This document shows, in pieces, positions 1-10,500 of a DNA stretch of 64,000 nt (within the stretch, counting starts at the first letter, position 1; each line of letters opens with the position of its first letter). Made by a program: the position numbers and the translations under genes. The notes under the pieces were generated by a model. That model saw only the letters and a list, made by a program, of their open reading frames with translations, was not told where the DNA came from and did no database searches. The DNA is from Lineus longissimus (taxonomy: Eukaryota > Nemertea > Pilidiophora > Heteronemertea > Lineidae): assembly GCF_910592395.1 (NCBI RefSeq), contig NC_088314.1:4340001-4404000 (forward strand), written 5' to 3'.

Positions 1-3000
1 GCTGACACAGCTGCCTGGTACAGACTATAGATTTCACGCCATAAGTGAGTTTCAGAATAAGAAAATCGAACTCGATTGCTATTCGATCCTATTCAACCAA
101 CTCATTCCGATTCTACATTGCAATCACTGTGAGAAATCGTTGCTTTTTTAGATCTTAATAGGTGGCATCTTGTTTGGGCTACCCTGTAAAAAATGGCTAT
201 ACCTAGCAAAGAATCAGGACGGACCGTCTTGTTGTAGGATGACAGGAGTTCGTCGATCATTATTTCGGACACCTGACTTGCCTCGCCATTTCCTGTACAG
301 AAGCACGCTATAACGAGCCTGAAAACGGGAAAAAAGCTCTGAGAGACTAAGAGTCTGCCGATGATCACAAAAAAGCAACAAAAATTGATGTTGGATTGAT
401 CCGAAATATTAATAAGACAACATATCACAACATCCATATGGAAGATATTACGTCTGTATACCATACTATATCCTATATCCGTATTGACGTGGAACATTTG
501 ACCCTTGTGATCGAGAAAGGGCTCAGTTCTTAATAGCTCCCGGCACGTTGCACAGTATCGTCGCTCAAAATTCGTCCATCTCAGATTACAAGCTTATACC
601 TCATCAGACAATTGCTGTCACTACATCGATCTAGTCGAGTGGTCGTACCTGACACCCTGAAGTGTTTTGGAAAAATCCTGCGCGAGTAAAGCGCGATCAA
701 TTCGTCCACCTCAAATAACAAGTTTATACCTCATCAGCCTGAGACAATTACTGTCACTACATCGATCTAGATGAGTGGTCGTACCTGACAACCTGAAGTG
801 TTTTGGAAACATCCTGCGCGCGTAAAGCGCCATCAATAAATGTAGTCGATCCTCCTTTAAACTTCCGCTTTCGGTAGTTCCCACTCCATATTTATAGGTT
901 GATGGTAACTGAGCGTTTTTATAAATTTTTCCAGCACCGTCTGACTCTGATAAACTGCACTTTTATGCTGCGGATTTAGAGCTGGTTAGGAAAGGTCACC
1001 CATCATCTTGATTTCGCAACGAGAACTTGTCCAAACGCACTAAATGCCCATATAATGGTAGAATAATAGGGAGACAGATGTCCAGAATTGAAACCTGTCA
1101 CAATTTGTGAACATTCAGTGTCCTACGGACTAGTTCAAGTCGCTCCAAGATTTCTGTTTTTTTGCAGACGTATGGCTGACCTCAAATTACATGACCTTTG
1201 GGGGTATCCGCGAATGTCCCTAGACTACAACGGGGCCAAGCTGCCCATGACCGGAGCATTAGGCTTTTTGGGATGTATGTAGAATGGTTCATGACGGGGA
1301 ACATCGATTTTCGTTTGAAGGACTCTTAACTAACCCTTGGTGGATGTTTGGCTGTAGACCACTACTTCGTCCCCAGGGCGTACGGGTCGAACCTATTATA
1401 ATGGCTAAATTGGCTGATGCCAGAATACTAGCCATTTTCGGAGAAAATGACATTTTGGGGAAAAAAATTGAATATTCAAAAGCGTCCTTCTGTGATTTCC
1501 TGACAAAGTGTAGAGTTGGCACTGAGCTTACTTGTCATGAGTGCTCTCTGCGTTCACTTCAGTTTGCGAGACATTAATTACTTGTATAATGTGGCTGATG
1601 CTAATTCTTCATGCAAGCCCACAACTCCCTGATACTTAATTGCTATGACTGTGCCAGATAGCAAAATGTAGATCTTCTTTTGCGTTTTCAATTTCGTTAT
1701 CAACATTTTAAAAAGTTTTGCGAGTGTCTTATTTTGGGGGATTTCGCGAATAACCTCAATTCGCGAAAAGAAAAACCCGGCGCGGAAACTGTTTTTATAT
1801 CGATAAAATGGAAATATCGTAACGTGATACGTGTATACTTACGGCAATACACTGTCCTACACTGTCCAATTAGATGTAGTTGAAGCTTTCTGCCTGCATT
1901 CCAGCGTTATTGGGAACTCTCATTTTTTCCCACTGTATATTGTGATAATTCAACTCAAGTAGCAATCAATTTGGAAAAAAACTACTCCGGGGGGTTCTAG
2001 GCGCCTTTTGAGGGGCCTATAATTGCATCGAGGGAGTGCTTGTGAAATCATTAGCAAACTCACCATTGTGAATACTTGCAATTTTGGACGCCTAAATTCC
2101 TGGCTGAGAAAATGCATAACACAGGCCTTCATGCATTACTTGTTTCCATGTAGAAACTTCTGTCTCGCCAAAATATGATTCTTCTTAACAAAATTTTTAA
2201 CAAACTTACCCTGGTAGGATGAACATCATTGTGTTTCAGATCTTGCAAAATTTTCTTTCCGTATATGCGTATCAAACTCTTGCTCACGTCATGCTGGTGT
2301 TACATGTACCGTCGGGATTGCAATAAGTTATTCCGAAACCGGGCGGCAATTCCTGCCCCTCAGATTGAAGCGAGTCTATTGAACCATGCTACATCTCCCC
2401 GTGACACTCGCCGACGGATATTTTTCGGAAATCGATGGATGTCGTGGCTGCCGGCCAGGTTTCGAACACAAAAACATATTGAACTTACCCGTAAGCGATA
2501 ATATGAGATGTTTAAAAACTATATCTCGGCGGATAAATATGTTGGAAATTTTTCTTCAAAAAGTTAATACTCTATGGTAGTGTTGATATTTATTTTCAGT
2601 GTGTATGTTCATAATTGAAAAATCACAAATTCAATTTCAAATTTCAAATTTTGAACGAACATCTGGTGCCAGGTTTGATGTGAACATATACTGCGCACCT
2701 CCCTTTGCAAGACATTAAGATACGATCTTGGTGTGTAGGATCTATACACAACCTACTGCAACTGTACATACAGTTTAGGCAACTTAATTTCTACGAATAA
2801 AAAGTACCGGTACACGTGGAGTCAAATTTCCGAGTGTGATTACTTTCTGTATTGCGTGCAGTGAGGGTGTCATATTTCGCATGCGAGTTTGTGCCACGTT
2901 GAGGATGGGAGTATATGACTATCAAGAACAAAATCTCTCATCAATTAGATGCTGAATGATCTACGCGAAAGGGTCTGCTGACAGAAAGGTTTCAATATCG

Positions 3001-3306
3001 ACTATTGGAGGTATGAAAGCGATGGAAGTCCCCCCCCCCCCTCCCCGTTTTAACAGTCCTACACAATTGTTCGCTGATGTTACCATGAGGTCCCGGATGT
3101 ATCACAGGCACGTGAAGATATCAGAATCTACCGATCGATCAGACACCACAAAAGCCTACAAGCACGCATAGAACCTGTAAATATATTTGATATGTTGTAT
3201 ACGTGTATCAAATAATTGTTAATCTTCTCCTAAGAACAAAACATATTACCACAACACAAAAGAATTCCAAAAAATTTTATGGTAGTGTTTACGTAAAATA
3301 ACAAAG
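1..3306. other. Left-edge region with no supported gene
   Basis: I see no convincing coding exon here. Open frames are short, lack domain-like composition and run through repeats. The one clear structure is the direct tandem duplication at 571-835. Simple C-rich and A/T-rich tracts occur near 3031 and 2630. The stretch may be upstream DNA of the GPCR that starts at 3307, or simply intergenic. Confidence 0.5.
571..835. repeat. Direct tandem duplication, ~130-bp unit, two copies
   Basis: The stretch that begins TTCGTCCATCTCAGATTACA at 571 recurs as TTCGTCCACCTCAAATAACA at 701. Both copies then share a CATCGATCTAG segment, a 'GTGGTCGTACCTGACA' segment and a closing 'CTGAAGTGTTTTGGAAA..ATCCTGCGCG' segment. 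They differ by scattered substitutions and a small indel. Nothing suggests it is coding. Confidence 0.85.
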
Positions 3307-4380
3307 ATGGATAATGCATTTGTGGTAACCTCCTCAAACACGTCACCAGGATCAGTAAGGTGTGCATATTGGTGGCACCACCTCAGCCTGGAAACCGACT
3401 ATAATTACATGCGTTTCTTTCTTTTCATCCCATTGGCGTTATTATTCGGATTAGTTGGCCTCGTTGGCAACACCCTCGCGTATATTGTCATTGGTTTAGA
3501 GAAACCATTCACCTCTACCTCTGTTTTATTAAGGGCGCTTGCATTTGTTGATAATTTGTATCTTGTATCATATATTTTCCATAGGACTCTAATGGGTATT
3601 GCTGAATATGGCAATTTTGAAGCATACTACGAAATTTACCACTTGTCGTATAGCTACGTATGGACTTTCCGCTGGTTTGTTAAGATGTCTTCTATATACG
3701 TGACCCTCTGCGTGGCAATGGAAAGATACATTGCCGTTTGCAAGCCGCTTAGGGCAGCGTCAATTTGTACCATAAAAAACGCCCAAATAACTGTCGTGTT
3801 AGTTATCTCTCTATCGTTTTTAACCCAAATACCAACAATTTTTGCCTACCAGACCAATTACATTCTTGATCCCTGCACTAACCGTGAACTCCCTGTTTGG
3901 GGCTACAACTTAAGGGTTCTTGATGATCCCATTTACACGGTTGGATACAGTGAAATCTTCAGTATGTTCCAAATGTCTATTATTCCGACCTCAGTACTCC
4001 TATTCTCCACAGTTTCCTTAATCTCGACATTGAAAAGAGCCGCGAATCGTGACTTATCAGTTGATGCTGAAAAACGCACATACAGCATGAAACCTATCAC
4101 AAAACGGGTTATAGCCGTCGTGGTGATTTTTTTAGTCCTTGAAACTCCCATGAACACAATGCAGATAGTCTTTGTGTTGCATGATTTGGAAGTGTTTACG
4201 TTGCATAGGACTGTTTTTAATTCCCTCATTTTCGTGACGTATTTTCTTGGATTTGTCAACTGCGTTGTAAATTTTTACGTCTATTGTCTTACTGGACGGC
4301 GATTTCGAAAATCTTTTCTCCGAGTACTATCACCCACCAACATAAAAAGATCATTTACAAACTCGATGTCATCTAACTAG
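3307..4380 (+). CDS. Class-A GPCR, FMRFamide-receptor-like orphan peptide receptor
   Basis: An intronless 357-aa seven-transmembrane receptor. Visible in order: a short N-terminus with one N-glycosylation sequon (NTS, about residue 11); TM1 with the G-N signature (VGNTLAY); TM2 with its Asp (AFVDNLY); TM3 ending ERYIAVCKPL, the E/DRY switch; a Cys in the second extracellular loop (DPCTN); TM5 with Pro (SIIPTS); TM6 with Pro but no CWxP (LVLETP); and TM7 with NFYVY in place of NPxxY, followed by basic GRRFRKSF (helix 8). Single-exon coding, ERY, the absent CWxP and the degenerate NPxxY fit the large invertebrate FMRFamide/myosuppressin-receptor-like group. That group couples neuropeptides to G proteins at the plasma membrane. 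The ligand cannot be deduced. The start at 3307 gives a normal short ectodomain. Confidence 0.85.
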   Translation: MDNAFVVTSSNTSPGSVRCAYWWHHLSLETDYNYMRFFLFIPLALLFGLVGLVGNTLAYIVIGLEKPFTSTSVLLRALAFVDNLYLVSYIFHRTLMGIAEYGNFEAYYEIYHLSYSYVWTFRWFVKMSSIYVTLCVAMERYIAVCKPLRAASICTIKNAQITVVLVISLSFLTQIPTIFAYQTNYILDPCTNRELPVWGYNLRVLDDPIYTVGYSEIFSMFQMSIIPTSVLLFSTVSLISTLKRAANRDLSVDAEKRTYSMKPITKRVIAVVVIFLVLETPMNTMQIVFVLHDLEVFTLHRTVFNSLIFVTYFLGFVNCVVNFYVYCLTGRRFRKSFLRVLSPTNIKRSFTNSMSSN

Positions 4381-4807
4381 TCCTGAAAAGGTTCTCAGTC
4401 TCCTAGGAATTGGCGAAAATTGCTACTTAGTAATAGACGAAATTATCCAGATAAGGAACACCCGTGTTTTTTTAAATCACTACGTGTATTTTGAATTCAA
4501 ATATAAAAAGGCCACAAGCGGAAAATTAGAACACGTATTCGACACTGTGGTCATGAAAGAGAGTCATGGCGTGGAAATCGTGTTCGTAAATTTTCGATTT
4601 GAATTTCAAAGTTTCACAGAGAGATATGTGAGGGTTCTCACAATTAGGACATATTCCGAAATTTACCTGTAAAGCTTTCTCTCCTCGATCGGTCCACTAC
4701 ATGACTCTATATGGAGTCGTTTTCCTTCTCGAATGAAATGACCTGAGTCACCTCATGTTGTTGTACAACGTACTGCGGGACGTTAGAGACAAATCAGCGA
4801 CGTGACC

Positions 4808-5229
4808 TTAAGCCCGTAGCACACTAGTCGCCAACTTCGGCGTCCTGAACGCCTGAAAAATCCCTAGTCTGCTACGAATGGCGTCGGCGAACGCTACTTG
4901 CCGCCACTTGCCGCAACTAAACGCCATATATCTAACATGTTTGATTTTTGACGCGTGTCGCCGCGTTTGAACGCAACAAGAAGCCAGGTGTGCTACGGAT
5001 TGCCGCCTGACCTGGCGTCGGCGGCGAGGCTATAGCCAATCAGCTTGCGTCTTGATGTCACATGATTTCAAAATGACAGCCTAAAGTGGCTGAAAAGACG
5101 CTACTGGACGCCAGTTCTGGGCAGGTGTGCTCTGACCGGGATCCACTGGCCGCCAACTTTGGCGTCGAAAGGCGTCAGCCGAACGCTTCTTGTCGCCAAA
5201 GTTGGCGGCTAGTGTGCTGCGGGCTTTAA
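4808..5229. mobile_element. MITE with ~35-bp terminal inverted repeats and TTAA flanks
   Basis: Left end TTAA then GCCCGTAGCACACTAGTCGC; right end, read on the minus strand, TTAA then AGCCCGCAGCACACTAGCCG. The match continues through a CCAACTT..GGCG core, about 35 bp with a few mismatches. Inside there are more inverted GCCGCCAACTT/AAGTTGGCGGC motifs. No transposase is encoded. The TTAA at both ends fits target duplication of the piggyBac type, but the terminal sequence differs from the piggyBac element at 54278-56911. Confidence 0.7.
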
Positions 5230-5899
5230 ACTGACCAACCTGGCTCCAAATTCTAGTCTCCCTTTAACTGCTTCATACCCGGAGGTCAATAGATTGGAGG
5301 TACTGATGAATGGATGAAATGCGATCCAGAATGAAGTCCATGTGTCTGGAGATCACGCTTCAGTCCCTAGTGGAATTTCCGTCCATCATTGAAAACGTTA
5401 CTTAGCTTTAATGTTCTTTAGGGTGGTCAACTGCTGCGACCGAACTCCTTGGTCAACCGACAAACTTGGCAGTCAACTAACCAGCATGATTTTTCAGTTT
5501 ACGAACTCAGTTGGTCAATTGACTAAGCCAGTTTGGCAGGTTCCAGTGGCTCGAGCAACCTGATCATTAACCATCAACCAGCTTGCTCGGTTAGTTCAAA
5601 GACTGCAGAAAGACTTTCTACAGTCTCAGCGTGCTTCGTTTTAGACCTACAGTATCAGAAGGTGATCTCGGAGTGGACCGTTTAGGCTACGACCAATAAT
5701 ATTTTTCTTGAAACAGATGCCTTCTTTTCCTTATATATGACTCTGGCATTGTTCAGGAGTCAAAAATAACACATTTTTCACAGATTTGGCTGTTTTATTA
5801 GCGACCATAATTAACATTCAAGAAGAAATAAGTTCACGGTTTTATATACAGTATGAACAACCTCGGACTGGAGTTGCGCAATGAAAACATCGACGTCAG

Positions 5900-6110
5900 T
5901 CACCACAGAGGTCCCGGGTTCGATTCCTGTTTGGTCCTGGTATACTCATGTGATTGAGACGGTACTCTCGTCGACAGGGTAGGTTTCCTCCTACAGAACA
6001 ATGCACCAAAATGTTGTCTAAAGAACCAATAGTGAGCAAAGATTGCTCACGTTCCCTCAATTCAATCAATATTTTTAAGAATAACAAGAACATGAGACGA
6101 TAGCTTAACA
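5900..6110 (+). repeat. tRNA-derived SINE fragment
   Basis: A canonical RNA polymerase III B box, GGTTCGATTCC, lies at 5917-5927 in a 'GGTCCCGGGTTCGATTCCTG' setting. It is followed by a non-tRNA body with a 'GGTTTCCTCCTACA' segment. The A box upstream is weak or lost. A tRNA gene is unlikely because no cloverleaf can be closed around the B box. Confidence 0.5.
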
Positions 6111-6471
6111 TGTAACAATAACGAACGCAGCCTACCATTTATCTAAACTTGCACTTCTCTCAACCGAATTTGCTGATCAGTCAAAGTTTAAACAAACGTC
6201 AGGGGTCTTTTAAGGAGGAGTGCCTCGAGATAATGCCGAACCGGCGTAAAAAATGTTAATGTACCCCGTATCACAGTGTTTTATAAACAAGATATAGATG
6301 ACTGTTGGAATCAGTCGTGACTTGACAATGGGTACTTCAAAGAAATAATAGGCCGAAGTACAGGTACGTGTACATCCGAAGACCTGCTCGTGCACATCTT
6401 CAGCCAAGTGCGCTTTCTCAACGGAGACTTAGTAACTAACACGAGACACTTCGCCTTTAATATATGGTATT

Positions 6472-6556
6472 GAGTATTTGCAAAGCCTCCGAAACCCAAG
6501 CGCAGGATGTCGAACAATGGGATTGGCGTTGGCGTTTCGATGGTTTGCGAAAACTC
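6472..6556. repeat. Short palindromic (foldback) element, copy 1
   Basis: The left arm (TTTGCAAAGCCTCCGAAACC) pairs with the right arm (GGCGTTTCGATGGTTTGCGA), leaving a loop of about 25 bases. A second, independent copy with the same arm consensus lies at 11743-11864. This suggests a small dispersed foldback family. Confidence 0.55.
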
Positions 6557-7297
6557 CTTTTTATGTCACCAAAGCGAAACAGCACAAGTGTGATTTCTCA
6601 AAAATCCTTCCGGAATTCAAATTCTTTTTATATTTCTACATGCCACACACATCGGCGAGACGATATAAGTGGTTGACAACGGTTAACACATCTTTAAACA
6701 TGTTCAAATGTATTCACAACATACCCATACAAGGTTATGTACGTGCAATAAGTATGGTTGATGATGATCCTAAAAACGACATCTTGCATTACTAAAGCTG
6801 AAAAAGTACAAGTACACAGTATACTATACACGGTAAACAGTTGATATATCATATGATAACTTGATATTAATTGGTAGTTTGTGCGTTTTTAAGACCATCC
6901 TCTGATGACCTCTATTAGCTGAATAGATGTAGGTAGTTATATCCGTGCCTTTGATGTCCTCCTCAAGTCTTTGTGTATTTCCCTAATCAATTACATGTAA
7001 TAAGATATCCTAGATTATCCAGTTTTCAATGCACTGTTGCTGCTCAACGATGCGCGATCGGGTGATTATAATGAAGGTGTCAACGGATAAGTCGTACTTT
7101 CCTGATCTTTCATTCTACCAAGAAGAAAATCAATGACGTAATAACCCTTTACTTTATAATTACTCGTTTTGTCTCACCCTGTGTAGCGTCACCCAAAGGG
7201 TCAGGAGACACTTAAAGGACAAGCTCTTCGTTGATCGAAAATTCAAATTGTTATGCTGTAGTTGTTTGCTAACCAACTGGCAGAATCGGAACGAACT

Positions 7298-7362
7298 ACC
7301 TACGGGTCTCGAATCGTCGATCTCTCGGTCATGAGATGGGCGTCTTAACCACTATGTCACCA
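7298..7362 (-). repeat. tRNA-derived SINE head (minus strand)
   Basis: Read on the minus strand, the segment starts GGTGACATAGTGGTTAAGACG, a clear A-box type sequence. About 30 bases later it has GATTCGAGACC, a B-box-like sequence. Spacing is right for a tRNA, but the acceptor stem does not close and the 3' end runs into unrelated sequence. I therefore call it a SINE promoter head and not a tRNA gene. Confidence 0.55.
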
Positions 7363-7573
7363 GCATTAGTGGTTAGTAATCACGTATACAAAACTTGGAC
7401 TGACACAGCCAGCACTCAAATGCACAGATACCTCCAAAAAAATAACTCCAAAATTTACAATGTCGATTTCATTTTCAGCACAAACGTGGCTCTAATAAAA
7501 GAGATCGTGATCAGAGACCAGTGTCCAATGCCACGCAATTATGATTTGTCATGGCTTTCACGCCGTCATCCAA

Positions 7574-10500
7574 TTACCAAAATTCACACACAGACTCGCC
7601 GCCGTGTCTTGACGTAGCAGGGCACTGGAATGCTTCCTGGAAGTGCCTCAACTGAGACACCAGCCCCGCCATCCTGGAACATAATTTTAGAGAAACAAGT
7701 CTATACACCATTTCCCAAAAAAGGCACTGTACGCAAAGCAAGCCTAAAACGGCTGGGAAAAGTAATGTTGTCAGTATTTCGCTTCAAATAGCTTGTTCTT
7801 GGTCATGCTTCATCCCATTCTCTGGTAAAGTATCTTAGATACTTTTGACATCGAGGTTTTACTTGATGAATATAACATTTTGTTCAAGTATTTCATCTTC
7901 TTTGCGAATTCACCAAAAATCAGAGTGTCATTACATCCAACATGATGACTGACTCACGAAAGTCAGTCATCATGCTGGATACGGTACCTACCTGAAACCC
8001 ATCGGGAATGTTTGTTCTGGTGAATATTTGCTTTGGCATTCTCCCTGAAAGATGTTAAGTTAACAAACATCAAGTCCATTGGCAAGACAGGTCACGCAGA
8101 CTATCTCGAGAAAAATAAAATGGTGTACTGTATCAAAATGTTTGGCAACGGTTAGCACAAGAGTAATCTTGCGCTGACATGAATTCGATCTGCGACAATA
8201 CAAAACAACGACCAGGAAGAGGTTTGAACTAAGAGTCGAACTATCGTAAAACGAGCGCCACCGCGCCGTGCTCTATGAAATCGCGAGCGAAGTAATCCAC
8301 TTTAAACACACATTGCTGATGACATACACTACCTGGACCAAGTTGATGAAGAAGAGCTGGTCTGGGGTGTATTTCAGAGAAGGCAGACCTAACTTCGATC
8401 GTTTATCTCTTTTTGTCCATTCCCGGTATGCCTAAAACAAACAAAATAGTGCAGTGGTCTCGTAGGGTACAACCATTATTTTCGCACATTGGCCACGCCT
8501 ACAACAGTAATCAGTAATAAAACTTCATCTCTAAGAGATACCAAAGATGATTGTTATGTCCTTCGGATCATGATGCGAGATTCTAAGACGGCATCACTTG
8601 CCCGTAATGTAATACAATATCACTGTACGAACACAGTCATCTTGAATTTCACGTTGAAACCTAAGGAGCATAACCACGGGGAGTTTTTATGACTGAACCG
8701 TTCGTTTTTATTGCGAAATAGTAGGGAGTAGCCCTTGTCAGAATCTAGGCCAATTAGGCACTCTGAAACCGCATCAGGATAAGGATACACAGCCAAAACA
8801 TTCGAAACGTCTTTAACAAGACTGACATATTCTCAAGCATTTCTTCACTTATAGAACATACCTCAAACGACCACTTTACCCCCGCTGCGTCAGATGTGAC
8901 TTGTCCAAGTGGTAGCGTCTCTATTGGATGGTCAGCACCAAATGTGATACCGTCATACTCGGATGTCTTGTAGAAGTCTTGTAAGCATTTGATACTCTTT
9001 AGGAAGTGTTGCTGTGATGAGTTGGTGCCCCATTGAATGTTGTGAGGTCCCGCTAGAAAATGCAATAACGAGGCGTAGGCTACTCAATGCGGCCAATGAG
9101 TAATAATGATACAGACAAATGACTTAAGGGTTGACCATATGCACCACCATTTTGGCTAGAACTTGAAACCTTGACGCAATTAGAACCCCTCCAAAATTAC
9201 GTGAATGCCCATTTAAAATTATGGTGCCTATGGTCAAGCCTTAAACTCTGATTCTTGTGTGATTATTGGGATCATACAAAAGAAGATTAAATTACTTACC
9301 ATCGCTGTCAAAGGCATGGGCGAGTTCGTGGCCTATAATACTTCCAATACTGCCGTAGTTCATGTACCTAAAAAGAACGCGAAATACCGTTGACAAGTTA
9401 TGGTCAAATTTGAACAGTTCTCTCCGGCATGTCTGGAGGAAAAAATGAGGCGAAACTGTTCATCATAAGCCCAGACTTTCATCTGCTCACTTCATGTGCA
9501 GAAAGGAGGAAACGTTTTTACAGGCAGTCACTTTCGTTGCAGCCAATTAGATATCGATGAGCAGTCAACTTCTCAGCTACTGGTGTATATAGATAAAATA
9601 TCCAGTGAAATTGGCGACAAGTGGATATATGATATTGATCCGTATTATTTTCTCCATATGTGAATCTCATCTTCACTCACGTTGTCTTACTTACGGTATT
9701 GAGTCGTAGTTGTAGATGGGATCTTGAAGGATGCCGTTCGTGATTACTTAAGAATAAAAGAGAAATATTATCAATACACAATAATGTCCTCAGTGCCGCC
9801 CTAGTCCAGTACATGGTAGCAGAGCGTACTTCCTAAGTATGGGATCTTCTTTGAGAATACTTTGGAATCTACGTGCTCTTAGATGCGATTTCAGACAAAT
9901 CCGCGAAAACTCGTTGGTCGCCGTGAATGGGGGTCTCGACTCCCTGGACGTGCGCCTGCTAATATCACCAAGAAATCACTTCATAAGCCAGAGCGAACGC
10001 AAAGAGTGTACCGCACATTGCCTATAAAAACACGGTTGCATACTTACTGATCTTTCCTGGGGCCTGATAAGCCTGGGGCGTAAGTGGATCTTCAACTCTG
10101 CAAGTAGAGTCACCAGATGACTACACTCTTAGAAATAAAGGTTTTCAGCTTTTCCAAAACCATTCATGGTTTTTCGGCCAACACAAATGTGAAAAACCCA
10201 TATATGTAGAGGAGTTTACAATCGCACAAACCATATTGGTGTTTTCATTTCACCAAAAAAACCTCTATGGGGTGGATATTTGTGTTGGTCTTCATTTCTA
10301 AGAGTGTGTTATCATTGACAAGACTGTGGCATGGTGGTTTTGGCATCTGCATATACATGTATCCTATCTCTGTGACTTGCTTGAAAATCGAAGGCCAGCT
10401 CGTTTTCCTCTTGGACAGGAATTTAAATTTATGTCGCGTATAGTGTACAGACAAAAATTTTGATGAACGCTTTCAAACTCTGCTTGCTCATTGGATAAGC

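Larger units (their letters stand above)
4381..7573. other. Repeat-rich intergenic spacer
   Basis: This spacer lies between the first GPCR and the 3' end of the M13 gene. It holds a TTAA-flanked MITE (4808-5229), a tRNA-derived SINE piece (about 5900-6110), a palindromic element (6472-6556) and a minus-strand tRNA-derived SINE head (7298-7362). I find no supported coding exon. Confidence 0.6.

Noticed and set aside
102-497. 131-aa minus-strand open frame at the left edge
   Set aside because: No domain or motif, no splice context, biased hydrophobic composition and no support from neighbouring exons.
5917-5927. Possible tRNA gene at the B box
   Set aside because: No acceptor or anticodon stem can be formed around it; SINE origin is simpler.
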